Assembly (NCBI GenBank): GCA_035578905.1
Contig: JAQJVL010000287.1
Span: 713,501-777,500, forward strand
From: Stictocephala bisonia
Taxonomy: Eukaryota > Arthropoda > Insecta > Hemiptera > Membracidae
Length of the DNA: 64,000 bases
Direction of reading: 5' to 3'
The notes under the pieces were generated by a model. The model was not told the DNA's origin and made no database searches. It worked only from the letters and a program-made list of their open reading frames with translations. The position numbers and the translations under genes were made by a program. Of this stretch, positions 1 through 10,335 are shown in pieces. The number at the start of each line of letters is the position of its first letter. The first letter of the stretch is position 1.

Positions 1-1284
1 TGCAAGTACTATATTATAGTACCAATAGCGTAAAATATCAACTTAAAAAAAACACTTATGTTGTCTATTTTTCTACTATGGAATGTAGCCTAAAGATGTT
101 AAACAAAATAATAAGATAGAAACGCTCTATAAATTAAAATACTTTAAAAGGCTTTTTTTAAATACAGTATTTTATGTTTGTACTTTACATTAAAACTTAA
201 AGTTGAAATAAAGTAATTAATACGACAGTTGAGATTGTTATATTTTTAATATTTGGAGAGCAACCAAATTGTGTGAAAAAAAGCTAATATCCTTAGTTTG
301 CTAAAATTATCATAAAATTCAAAGGAACTTAATAATTACAATTATTTACAAATAAACTTAAACAAAGAAATTTTCTCTGATAATAAATAGTAAAATAATA
401 ATTATGTAGAAATATTCTTCTAAAATATTCTATATAATTTCACTGTCACTGTTATTTATAATTTTTATTTATTCACTCAAGCATTGATCTTGTTCTTTGA
501 AGAAAAATTAATTATTTGGTTTGAGAAATATCCTTTTTTTCACAGTATTATGATTAAATTATATAACTAATATTATATTTTATTTATAACTACCAATACC
601 ATAAAAAAAAAAACAATTCTTATTTAAATATTTTATTTCATCATTTGTTCCAAGAATGAACTCCATATTCTAGTATTGTAAATAATCACCCAGAATCGTG
701 TAATTCATAATTATTATGTTCTGTTTTTATCCATAATTATTATATAAGGAAAATATTAAATTAAGGGATACAAACTCTATTTATTTATGTTTAATTCAAG
801 TTTGTTTGACCAACGTTATAACTGTCAACTAATTTATTGACTGCAGATGCAAATTTAAGTACGCACTTAAACCTTTTAGTTCTTTATTACCCAACCTGAC
901 CGATAACCTTCCTGACTGACCAGCAATAGTTGTCGGACTGTACTAGACTGAAAAAATTTCAATATTTACGTTGGTTGCAGACGTCTTTCATTACAGAATT
1001 TCCTGGATTATGTCTTAAAAATAATGTGTTCTAAGATATACTGTAAGTAGTATTTTCTCTGAGCAGCTACTAAAAACAACACGCTCTCCAGAGGCAGCCA
1101 TTATTAATCAACGATAACGTAGTTGAACTTATCATAACTCGGACACGATGTACTGATCTAATCGTAATTGAAAGTAGGTGTGGAGAAATGAGTAGCTCAC
1201 GAACGATCAAGACAAATGAACTAGTCAGCTTAGTGGATTTGTTTGACTTTAATTCACATGTAAAATGAAGTTCCTTGTTTCCAG
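1..1284. other. AT-rich intron sequence upstream of the first visible exon
   Basis: This stretch precedes the first visible PPP4R1 exon. It ends in a normal acceptor, TTGTTTCCAG, at 1275-1284. I looked for the preceding exon, which should code for the acidic N-terminus and the first HEAT repeats, and did not find one. The sequence is AT-rich with many stops in all frames, and I recognise no repeat. Confidence 0.6.
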
Positions 1285-1427
1285 AGCCAGTTGTACGAGG
1301 TGAAATGATGGAACATTTGCCACACATTATAATGGTATGTCATGAGCTGGGACTTGCGTCTTTGGCCGCCATCGTGGACCGTCTTGTTCCCAGTGTTGTT
1401 GCTACCGTTACAGACAGTGACAATCAG
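1285..1427 (+). CDS. PPP4R1: PPP4R1 internal exon (HEAT repeat region, N-terminal part)
   Basis: This exon encodes part of the regulatory subunit 1 of protein phosphatase 4, a HEAT-repeat scaffold that binds the PP4 catalytic subunit. The first two bases complete a split codon, and then come 47 codons starting PVVRGEMMEHLPHI and ending ATVTDSDNQ. They resemble the vertebrate segment EPTVRAELMEQVPHIALFCQ...YLADQNNQ as I remember it. The acceptor is TTTCCAG and the donor is CAG/GTATCT. The exon ends in phase 0, which fits the next exon beginning VRKTAQTALL, as in the family. Earlier exons lie left of the window or were not recognised. Confidence 0.93.
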
Positions 1428-1547
1428 GTATCTTTTTTGTAAAGTAAATAATATAATATTATTTAGAGTAGAAAATATGTTTAAAGAACACTTCTTATAC
1501 AATGAAATTGAATTATTAGGTTCATTGTGGAAAAAATGATTAGAGTA

Positions 1548-2815
1548 ACTATGCCATGTAGAGCAACATCCCTCTGAGATCTCAGTGGAGATGATGTTAT
1601 TTAGACATTGGTGTTTATTATAAGTGGGAATCCTGCACAGACAATGCAGCTAACACACTATGCCATATAGAGCAACATCCCTCCGAGATCCCAGTGGAGA
1701 TGATGCTATTGAGACATTGGTGTTAATTATAAGTGGGAAGCCTGCACAGACACTGCAGCTAACCCACTATGCCATATAGAGCAACATCCCTCCGAGATCC
1801 CAGTGGAGATGATGCTATTCAGACATTAGTGTTTATTATAAGTGGGAAGCCTGCACAGACACTGCAGCTAACCCACCATATAGAGCAACATCCCTCCGAG
1901 ATCCCAGTGGAGATGATGCTATTGAGACATTGATGTTTATTATAAGTGGGAAGCCTGCACAGACACTACAGCTAACCCACTATGCCATATAGAGCAACAT
2001 CCCTCCGAGATCCCAGTGGAGATGATGTTATTCAGACATTAGTGTCTATTATAAGTGAGGAGCCTGCACAGACAATGCAGCTAACCCACTATGCCATATA
2101 GAGCAACATCCCTCCGAGATCCCAGTGGAGATGATGTTATTCAGACATTAGTGTCTATTATAAGTGAGGAGCCTGCACAGACAATGCAGCTAACCCACTA
2201 TGCCATATAGAGCAACATCCCTCCGAGATCCCAGTGGAGTTGATGTTATTGAGACATTAGTGTTTATTATAAGTGGGGAGCCTGCACAGACAATGCAGCT
2301 AACCCACTATGCCATATAGAGCAACATCCCTCCGAGATCCCAGTGGAGATGATGCTATTGAGACATTGATGTTTATTATAAGTGGGAAGCCTGCACAGAC
2401 ACTGCAGCTAACCCACTATGCCATATAGAGCAACATCCCTCCGAGATCCCAGTGGAGATGATGTTATTCAGACATTAGTGTCTATTATAAGTGAGGAGCC
2501 TGCACAGACAATGCAGCTAACCCACTATGCCATATAGAGCAACATCCCTCCGAGATCCCAGTGGAGATGATGTTATTCAGACATTAGTGTCTATTATAAG
2601 TGAGGAGCCAGCACAGACAATGCAGCTAACCCACTATGCCATATAGAGCAACATCCCTCCGAGATCCCAGTGGAGATGATGCTATTCAGACATTAGTGTT
2701 TATTATAAGTGGGGAGCCTGCACAGACAATGCAGCTAACCCACTATGCCATATAGAGCAACATCCCTCTGAGATTCCAGTGGGGTTGATGTTATTGAGAC
2801 ATTGGTGTTTATTTG
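1548..2815. repeat. 109-bp tandem array, about 11.5 units
   Basis: The marker GAGCAACATCCCT recurs at 1561, 1670, 1779, 1883, 1992, 2101, 2210, 2319, 2428, 2537, 2646 and 2755. The period is exactly 109 bp except one 104-bp unit that lost 5 bp in the CTATG stretch. Units differ at a few sites (TTCAGACATTAG versus TTGAGACATTGG; GTGAGGAG versus GTGGGAAG). Each unit contains CTGCACAGACAATGCAG, a short inverted repeat. The first and last units are the most diverged. The period is not a multiple of three and no reading frame persists, so this is satellite-like intronic DNA. Confidence 0.97.
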
Positions 2816-3219
2816 CTTTAAGAGCGAGGCATTCTTCTTTATAACAATGAAATTTAACTGGTTATTTAAAATAGTATTTTGTTGGTATGCTTAAAGTATT
2901 ATATTTGAAATAGCATTTCCTTGTTATTTTCAGAACTATACAGTAATTTCAATAATAAATTTTATTATCATTGAAATTCTGCAAATCTTTTTGGATAGAG
3001 CATATTTTTTGGGCTACCATAGTTCAGATTAGTGGGACTCCACTGTAATGTTACTACAGATTTTATTGATTAAAATAATTAAAATGGCTAATGATAAATA
3101 TAATTTCATTTATATAAAAGCTTTATAAGAAATTATATTTATAATTATAATTTATATTTCATGACAACCAAATATATGTATGAAAGTTTATTGTTATATG
3201 TATGCTGAGTTTTACTATA

Positions 3220-3905
3220 TTTCGTCTTCTTGATTGTTGAAATAGTTAACTAAATTCAGCAGTGATGGAATAATGAATTTCTTCAACTGAAAATACAAAA
3301 TGTGGAACATTGACAACTGAGCTGATTAGATTTTTATTGTTGCTTTTATTAAATAAAATTTAATTGGTTAAATATTTTCTATTAGTATCTTTGATGACAT
3401 TTTTTATGCATGTAATTTGTATGAGAGATGTTGATACAATTGGCATATAGAGTCTTTTTATATTTGTTCTTATAGATTGTTGAAATAATTTACTGAATTC
3501 AGCAATGATGGAATAATGAATTTCTTCAACTGAAAATACAAAATGTGGAACATTAACAACTGAGCTGACTAGGTTTTAATCTTTAGTATAACATTGCTTT
3601 CATTAAATAAAATTTAACTGGCTAAATATTCCTTTAGCCAATCACAATTTTATTAACACAATTTTTATGGTAGTTTTATTGTTAAAATTAATGTGCAAAG
3701 TTGTATTATATTTGGTCTTTTAGATGGTTGAAATAATTTACTGAATTCAGCAGTGATGCAATAATGAATTTCTTCAACTGGAAATAAAAATGTGGAATAT
3801 TGACAACTGAGCTGACTAGGTTTAAATAGTTAGTATAACATTGCTTTCATTAAATAAAATTTAATTGGCTAAATATTCCTATTACTATCCTTAATGAAAT
3901 TTTTG
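3220..3905. repeat. about 245-bp tandem repeat, 3 copies, ending at the splice acceptor
   Basis: The marker ATTGTTGAAATAnTTnACT occurs at about 3231, 3475 and (with GATGG) 3724, giving periods of about 244 and 249 bp. Each copy continues through TGAATTTCTTCAACTG, CAACTGAGCTGA and ATTAAATAAAATTTAA. The third copy runs into the branch-point/acceptor region of the exon at 3916. A decayed piece of the unit end is also visible near 2848-2865. Confidence 0.9.
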
Positions 3906-3915
3906 TAATAATCAG

Positions 3916-4062
3916 GTGCGGAAAACAGCTCAAACGGCATTGCTGGTGTTAATGGAACAAAATCTCATCTCCCAAAAATACATAGAGGAACAGCTGTGCA
4001 ATGTAATCGTCAGTCTTACATATTTTGATACTTGTGCAGACTACCATCCCAGCATTGTCGCA
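3916..4062 (+). CDS. PPP4R1: PPP4R1 internal exon (HEAT repeats)
   Basis: This exon has 49 whole codons beginning VRKTAQTALLVLMEQNLIS and ending DYHPSIVA. It starts after TAATAATCAG and ends at the donor GCA/GTAAGT. Vertebrate PPP4R1 has VRKTSQAALLALLEQELI at the same place directly after the previous exon, so the splice is well supported. VRK followed by an LLxLxxQ-type helix is a typical HEAT repeat. The exon is followed by the longest intron in the window (31,680 bp), which contains the microRNA cluster. Both ends are phase 0. Confidence 0.94.
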
Positions 4063-4786
4063 GTAAGTTGATGTATTGCTATTCTAAGTGTTTGTACAAT
4101 GGTGCAAGAGGAAGCAACACCATTGATAATTAATTATTATCTCTGAGGTTAATTAATTTAGAGCTTGTTGTGTAAGGTGTCTACTGGTCACAGAAGTCAC
4201 TGGAAACTCACATATTTCAACAAGGGGTTACGGAAGTTACCAAAATTACCAAATTTTATTTGTAGGTCACTGCATTACATACAAAAACAAACCCTGTATA
4301 TATATTATTGTGATATTTTGGTCTCTGTCGCCCTATGAAGTATTTGATCGTTCATGTTAAGCATGTTGGTTTTTCGTAAACAAGTGATGTGTAATAGGTT
4401 GAGCACATGTAAAAGAAGAGCACAAGGAAGAAATAGTAATATTTTTAGATGAAACTTAGAAATGCACAAGGCACATTCATCACGAATGGCTGTTGCCTTG
4501 GCAATGTGAAGATATGACGGCTTGCACTTGTACTTGGTCAACCTAACTTGACTCGTAAGTTTTGTCAACCTTATCCTTGTTCCAAATTGGTTTCTTCTGT
4601 AAGATTCTCAACCCTCCAGATTCTCAACATATACAACAACGAATAATTCTATATGATCCTATTGATATGTTTTACACTGAACAGTAACCACAGTTGTACA
4701 TGACCTTTAAATGCTATTTAGTGAAGTTATTCATGGTTTTTTTAAATGGTATTTGTTTAGTAGGAAATTTTTAAATAATTTATTAT
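4063..4786. other. Intron start, no recognised element
   Basis: Moderately AT-rich intron sequence between the exon donor and the first minisatellite. Short reading frames here lack family features and composition bias, and I see no gene. Confidence 0.5.
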
Positions 4787-5072
4787 ATTAACCCGCCCAC
4801 CCATACACGTACTGTGGTATTAATCCACCCGCCCACCCATACACGTACTGTGGTATTAACCCAACCGCCCACCCATACACGTACTGTGGTATTGACCCAA
4901 CTGCCCACCCATACTCGTACTGTGGTATTAACCCACCCGCCCACCCATACACGTACAATGGTATCGACCCACCCACCAACCCATACACGTACAGTGGTAT
5001 CGACCCACCCGCCCACCCATACACGAACAGTGGTATTGACCCACCCACCCACCCATACACGTACAGTGGTAA
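4787..5072. repeat. 36-bp minisatellite, about 8 units
   Basis: The unit is CCGCCCACCCATACACGTAC plus 16 bases (TGTGGTATTAACCCAC), repeated every 36 bp from about 4787 to 5072 with substitutions. Because 36 is a multiple of three, both strands stay open and give 12-residue peptide repeats (PPTHTRTVVLTQ forward, TTVRVWVGGWVN reverse). These frames end at the array edges, which argues for a repeat by-product and not a gene. Confidence 0.93.
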
Positions 5073-5073
5073 G

Positions 5074-5291
5074 GCAGAAGGTCAGTGCTGGCATTATAAA
5101 CTGTACCTAATAGTGCTATGATCTCGTGATGAATGTAATGTCAAGTAGGTACAAGGTCGGACTTCGGCAAAACGTCAGTGCTGGCACTATAAACTGTACC
5201 TAATAGTGCTATGATCTCGTGATGAATGTAATGTCAAGAAGGTACAAGGTCGGACCTTGTCAGAAGGTCAGTGCTGGCATTATAAACTGTA
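5074..5291. repeat. 93-bp tandem repeat, about 2.3 units
   Basis: GTCAGTGCTGGCA recurs at 5081, 5174 and 5267, a period of 93 bp. Units contain AAACTGTACCTAATAGTGC and GGTACAAGGTCGGAC. The array abuts the 36-bp minisatellite with no spacer. Confidence 0.92.
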
Positions 5292-6387
5292 TAGTATTTA
5301 TTATATTGAGCAACCTTCTTCAAAGTGTGTCCTGATAATATTGTTATAAATATAATTATTGCTTATATTGGTAATAATTACATGAATTGGGATTATAAAA
5401 TAAATATACTGATATGTAAATAGATCCATTTGCTCTAGATGACAATAGTTAAATTTATCGTTTGTCAACAATATAGTAGTTTGTTCATTCTGTGTAGTTT
5501 GTTCGTCCATATACTTCTACTCTCCTCACATAGTTTTAGATTAGGAACTGACTGAAGACTCGGTAATTGTGTGTAATTGGTTATCTTTCAAACTCTGTTG
5601 TTCATTTGTTCTGTCAATTGAGCTAGTTCAAACTACTATGAACAAACTAGTTCACTCATTCACTAAGCTGACTAGATGTACTCATCTCATACCATTGTTT
5701 GTAGAAGAAAACGAAACAAGGAAGATAGCTACAGATGAATCAAAAGAATTAAAAAAAAAAAAAAACAAATTATAGAAGAATAAAATGAATAGCTTTGAAC
5801 AGAGAAATAAGCTACAGATGAAATCCAAAGAATTTCAAAAAAATAAATTATAGAAGAATAAAATGAAGAACTTTGTAACAGAGAAATAAGCTACAGATTA
5901 AAAAAAGGTTGAAGACCAGATTAGATGTTGGCCTATGTAAAATTATTTATTGAAATATAACGGAAAAATTACTTATGCAGTGAATCACGATTAGCAGCCA
6001 TTGCACGATCACTGTTAACACCTAACTATTAACCACAAAAACCATATTCACATATATACCTGCTGGAGGGGGGGCGGAAGGCGTCCAGGAGGCCAAGCAA
6101 CCAAATTTAACGCAAATCTTGTTTCTGATTATGTAAAATTGGGTTATGTAAAACTTGTTTTTATGGGTGAAAATCTTTTTTTTTATGTCAGAACCAATTA
6201 AATATTTTTGTGTTCAGCATAAAAAAGACTCTTTAAGTAGCTTAACATCCCAAAAATAGATAACAATGTTTTTTTAAATCTGATGGGAAAAATTTAGGTT
6301 TCAGATTTTTTTTGAAAATTTCAGAATCGTTGAAAATTGCGTTTTACTGCACAACAACATTTTGTCTTGTAATCTAACTATAATAAT
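5292..6387. repeat. AT-rich intron with a short about 81-bp tandem repeat at 5728-5900
   Basis: GCTACAGAT recurs at 5728, 5811 and 5890 with AATTATAGAAGAATAAAATG between copies, periods of 83 and 79 bp. A patch at 5510-5720 has repeated GAACTAGTTC-like words, similar to a patch at 53215-53280, which could be the ends of a transposon family I cannot name. I see nothing else in this stretch. Confidence 0.6.
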
Positions 6388-7019
6388 TTAACCCTGCGTT
6401 GGTCGCGCCAACTTTTTGACATCGTTAGTCGTGCACGGTCTCAGAGACCAGGTCTACTAAAACATATCTTATAATGGTTTGAAATTAAAGTACTCAGTAT
6501 ATAAGTAATAAAATATTATTTTATTGCCCAAAACTATAATATGCAAATGTTTTTTATATACAAAAGCTCTAAAAAACAAAAAGTTGAAAGTTTTTTTATT
6601 TTGAGCAGTCTATAGTTACAGTTGACACAAAATTGTAAGTCTATATTTCTGTATAACCTTATTTGCATGAAATTGATTACAACGATTTACAATTTTTATT
6701 ATAAATTTAGATTTAATATGAGAAAATAATAGTATGTCTAATATATACTATGAAATAGGGCATTTGGCTATATTATTATTTATACCAACAACAAAAAAAA
6801 AACGATTTTGTCTACAGCGAATAAAAAAATGTATAATCGAGTATAACTTATTATGTTTAACCCTATTTATATCTCTGTGTAAGTAAAATTTGTTAAGATG
6901 ATTTGCATTGAATGTAAAACTAGATAACAATATCATGTCAAATTTCATGTGCAGTACTATAAAATAAACTATTTTTATTCTTTCTATAACTGAATATGTG
7001 AAAAACCCTGAAAACTAAT

Positions 7020-7665
7020 TGCTTGGACAGATAATAAAACTGTTAACACCACCAATATTTAGCACTGAATAAAATACTACAAGAGGCCATCTTTTTTTAA
7101 TCCTTGCTACTGAGTAAAAGGCCTTCAATTTGCCGGCGTGGTGGCTCAGTGGCTAAGGCTTCGGACTGCGGAGGGCAAGGTCCAAGGTTCGAATCCCCAC
7201 TGAGCCAACGGTCGGTACTTCACTCGTTGAATAAAGTTGACGCACAGGCCTGTAGGCCCATGTCAACTGGCGAGAGAAGTAAAAAAAAAAGAGAAAAAAT
7301 ACAGAAAAAAATGATCAAGCGTGTCTACTCCCTTTTTTGTTGCATTGTACATGGTAAGGATTTCTGGTTTTCTTGCGTCTTCAGAATGTTCATCAATCAC
7401 ATCATCATAATGCATTGAAGATAAGAGAAGTATGTTTTTGTTTTTCTTAGGAATATAAGAAACAACAGTCACGTCTTCATTGAAAGAAAATAGACTTGAT
7501 CGGAGTTCTCTACCCCTGGTCTTCCGGAAAGTGTCAGGCAGCTCCCTTTTGTTTTATTTACGGTACCGATAAGTGAAAGTCTGTGCTCGTGATTCATCTG
7601 TTTATTCAGTTGAACTGAAGTGAACCAATTGTCCAGAGTGATATTCCTTCCTGTCCCAGATATAG
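7020..7665 (-). pseudogene. piggyBac-type transposase relic, interrupted by a SINE
   Basis: Read on the minus strand, the sequence gives in order GRNITLDNWFTS (catalytic Asp within the DNW motif), LSLIGTVNKTK, a frameshift, RELPDTFRKTRGRELRS, a stretch ending KPEILTMYNATKKGVDTLD (third catalytic Asp region), then SINE sequence, then the C-terminal KKRWPLVVFYSVLNIGGVN. These are the diagnostic blocks of piggyBac/PGBD transposases (DNWFTS; YN-TK-GVD-LD; RRWP-FY-LDIAGLN). The N-terminal half with the first catalytic Asp is missing. It cannot be functional because of the frameshift and the insertion. Confidence 0.9.
7132..7310 (+). mobile_element. tRNA-derived SINE
   Basis: It starts GCCGGCGTGGTGGCTCAGTGG, with an A box TGGCTCAGTGG (7142-7152) and a perfect B box GGTTCGAATCC (7186-7196) 33 bp downstream, the internal Pol III promoter arrangement. 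The head cannot form a true acceptor stem, so it is not a tRNA gene. A body of about 75 bp and an A-rich tail (from 7281) follow. It splits the piggyBac coding relic, between the GVDTLD and RRWP blocks. Confidence 0.88.
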
Positions 7666-7670
7666 GTGCA

Positions 7671-8041
7671 ATCAGTCACAAAACTACTTGTTTTGGTGTT
7701 ATTGTATACTTGTTATTAACTCTATTGTTATTGTACCAATCAGCACTTCGTTGATTTTTAATACTACAGACATGTTTGCACGATGTTAGAAGGGCTTCTT
7801 TGAACTTGATCCAACTATTATTTGGTGACATATCTTCATAATTTACTATAATATTTGTTAATTATATGAGGTAATTTTGGAACTCATTTAGAACTTTCTT
7901 GAGTTTTTAAATTTATTTATTTATTTTTTTTTTTTTTAACAAGTATGTTTTATAAACATGATCACATTAAAAATTGTATCTAACAACCTAAGTTAACCTA
8001 TTTCATCCATTTTCTGTATTAATGAATGCAATAAGCACAAG
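7671..8041. other. Intron with a possible LINE linker fragment
   Basis: Minus-strand translation around 7690-7850 gives NNSWIKFKEALLTSCKHVCS...SADWYNNN, which looks like the linker between endonuclease and reverse transcriptase of a LINE (W-xFK-AL-xxC). It is short and the call is weak. The rest (7880-8030) is T-rich with no signal. Confidence 0.3.
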
Positions 8042-9635
8042 TATAGACCGCGCGGCAAAGGTCCGGCCTCGAGCCCGCCGGGCGGTGATAGGGAGGAGAC
8101 GGGTGGAGGGCCCAATATGCCTGCAATCCTGGAAACATTCGCTAGTGTCAGACTTTCCCACACTAGGAGTCTTTTCCATGCTTGCTTCTAAAATAAGTTA
8201 CGTTAATTGTTACCTACGGATGCACATTCAGTACGTTTCCAGACTGCGTGCAATATATTGGCTTGTGGTTTAGCGTGTTAAGAATTTTTTACTCAAGTGT
8301 ACGATAAACAATTATTTAGTTGGTTATATGTTTCTTTTTATCTAACTACTATAGTGTAATAAGTCAGTTTGTATTTTTTTGTGTTCCTTAAGTGTGTTAA
8401 GAGTCTGCAGAGTCTGTCGACCATACTGGTTTAATTATCATAAAAACAACGTTATTTTGAATCCATATTTTTATCATTATTTATTTACTAAAAGTTGTGT
8501 ATGAGTTGTTATTTAAAATGCTATCATATTGCGCATTGGGTTTGCTTTTGATATTATGAATACATATGCCTAGTTTTGAAAAATAGGAAAAATAAAATAT
8601 TCAAACTAAATAATTTTTATATTTATTCTATTACACTAATTATAAATCCATAAAGCAGTTCAACGAGTAATTTCACTCTTGATCAAATACAATTTGTTTG
8701 GAAAAGACAGTTTGAAAATAATTGTTAAATTTGCACAAGCGTGATCATTTGTCCGGTTGGAAAAAACATCGTTCTAATGAGATTAAATCCAACATGGCCG
8801 ACAGCCTCTGCAGACTAGTTGTAAAATTAGTGAACGTAAATCCTAAATAGTTTATTCCTTTAGTGGTTCCTGCCTCAACTATGGCTCGCTTTATTCCTAA
8901 AGAGTAGCTCAAGGAAAAAACTACTAGTAGTCAGGGTAGGGAAATTATTTGGAAAGTAAGTGAGTTTTTGGCGAATGAGGCCAAATTAAGAGATGAACAA
9001 CGAATCCCTGTAAAAATCGTTAGAACGAACTGCAGTTGCATGTGGCGTTCCAAAAACTTTTATAAAGGAAATTTGGTGTGAAAAGTGTTTATTGGACACT
9101 TCAGCGGAAAGAGAGTGTTCGTTCACAACACAAAAAAATACAAGAGAAAAAGAACAGCGACAGAACTAGACGATTTCGACAAATGTGTCGTTAGAAGAAC
9201 CGTCCATGAGTTTTATAAAACTGACGAGTCACTCCCAACTCGTCATTTTTATTTTAAGCCAATTTAAATAAAAATGATATGTATTTTAACGGTTCGGGAA
9301 ATCACAGAAATATATTTGTTAGTGACAGTAAGAAGTATATATTTTTTAGTTACTTAATTTCAATTAAAATTATTAACTGATTTATAATTTTGTATGATAT
9401 ATTTAATTGTTGTTATTGATATACATTTTAATTTGTTAACTTTCAAAATCAACCTATTTGATATTTTTATTTTAAATAATGGTCTAATTATAAGAAATAT
9501 CAAAATACAAATACTTCATAAACACGTAAACAATCACCCTTTACGATCTGTCTGTGACCACCTCGCTCAGAGTCGATGTTTTTATATGACTAGTAGGCCA
9601 GCCAGGAGGCCGGACCTTCAGCGCGCGTACTATAC
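8042..9635. mobile_element. Tc1/mariner-type DNA transposon relic
   Basis: The left end reads TATAGACCGCGCGGCAAAGG then TCCGGCCTC. The right end, reverse complemented, reads TATAGTACGCGCGCTGAAGG then TCCGGCCTCC. These GC-rich inverted ends stand out in an AT-rich intron. The interior holds the N-terminal DNA-binding part of a transposase but nothing resembling a full catalytic domain, so this is a deletion derivative. The exact target duplication is uncertain; TA is likely. Confidence 0.65.
8881..9267 (+). pseudogene. Transposase N-terminal fragment (helix-turn-helix)
   Basis: The reading begins MARFIPKE, has an in-frame stop, continues REIIWKVSEFLANEAKLRDEQ, shifts frame into ACGVPKTFIKEIWCEK, and shifts again into RKRTATELDDFDKCVVRRTV. 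The last block, with its basic stretch followed by ELDDFDKCVVRRTVHEFY, is a pattern I recognise from a large insect transposase-like family with Tc1/mariner-type helix-turn-helix domains. It has at least one stop and two frameshifts and lacks the catalytic domain, so it is a relic. Confidence 0.65.
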
Positions 9636-9943
9636 ATCCATACCATTTAAACATAGTTAGCTGTTCTGAATATATAAATATACGTATATTAAAATAAAAG
9701 ATAGTGCATCAATATGTTGTCATTTACTTTTGAAATGAACGATTAAAAAAAAACCTATATTCTTTTTAATTATTAAAATGAGGTACTGTAAATAAGTTGG
9801 AATATCAATTAAATTTGGTGTAATTTGAGGTATTACAAATTAAATAATCTTAATGAGTAATCAAACACCAGTAAAAATAGTGAGTTCAACAACTTCTGGC
9901 GCAGTGCTGTAATCCAGCTACTTGGGGACAAAGTGTTTGGGGG

Positions 9944-9988
9944 ATTAAGAGGACCGAGCATATAATCTATATGCTCGGTCCTCTTAAT
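9944..9988. repeat. Perfect 20-bp hairpin
   Basis: ATTAAGAGGACCGAGCATAT (9944-9963), loop AATCT, then its exact reverse complement (9969-9988). There are no mismatches in 20 bp. There is no T-run directly after it to suggest a terminator, and I see no coding sequence nearby. Confidence 0.95.
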
Positions 9989-10227
9989 ACCGACACAGCT
10001 TCCGCTCAATGGCTGCCATCGATGTGGACACTACTAGAGAAGTCTGTGTTGGCCATGTTTGATGGTAGTCAAGGTTTAGATGTTGGGTAAGGAAGTGTCA
10101 GACTTGTCAGTTAGCTGAAAATCAGGCCAACATTACTTGGTTCGGATTCTACGTATAGCTGTAGGTCCTATAGTTGCCCTGGCTATTGTGCTATTAATAA
10201 ATAGTCCTATCTGAAGTCGAATTCAGA

Positions 10228-10335
10228 TAGTAACAAATATTACACTCTTTCGTCTACACTCATCACACTCATTCGAAATTCATATTCGCCCATATCTTGA
10301 CGATAGGCGTCTTGAGAATAAATAAACAGCAATAT
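10228..10335 (+). repeat. Interspersed repeat family with ATAAATA tail, copy 1
   Basis: This copy contains CTACACTCATCACACTCATT, then CATATCTTGACGATAGGCGTC, and ends AATAAATAAAC. The same core occurs at 14897-15090, 29128-29285, 52236-52320 and 59638-59818. No A or B box is visible, so it is more likely the 3' end of a LINE or of a LINE-dependent SINE. This copy is 5'-truncated. Confidence 0.8.

Larger units (their letters stand above)
6388..7670 (-). mobile_element. piggyBac-like element relic, 3' part, minus strand
   Basis: The left boundary is TTAA (6388-6391) followed by CCCTGCGTTGG, the target and tip form expected of piggyBac elements. A palindrome, GGTCTCAGAGACC, lies about 50 bp inside. 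The piggyBac transposase relic ends about 600 bp inward and reads on the minus strand, so the tip at 6388 would be its 3' end. I did not find a matching right tip, so the 5' end is probably lost. Confidence 0.65.

Noticed and set aside
1548..2815. CRISPR-like regular repeat array
   Set aside because: The units are contiguous 109-bp monomers without unique spacers, and the genome is eukaryotic.
4783..5110. Three apparent proteins with 12-residue repeats
   Set aside because: They are by-products of a 36-bp minisatellite and end with it; frames on both strands are equally open.
7132..7208. Possible tRNA gene with clean A and B boxes
   Set aside because: The 5' and 3' ends do not form an acceptor stem, and an A-tailed body follows, so it is a SINE head.
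8022..8273. Open frame MNAISTSIDRAAKVRPRARR...
   Set aside because: It covers the GC-rich inverted end of a DNA transposon; no family match and no splice context.
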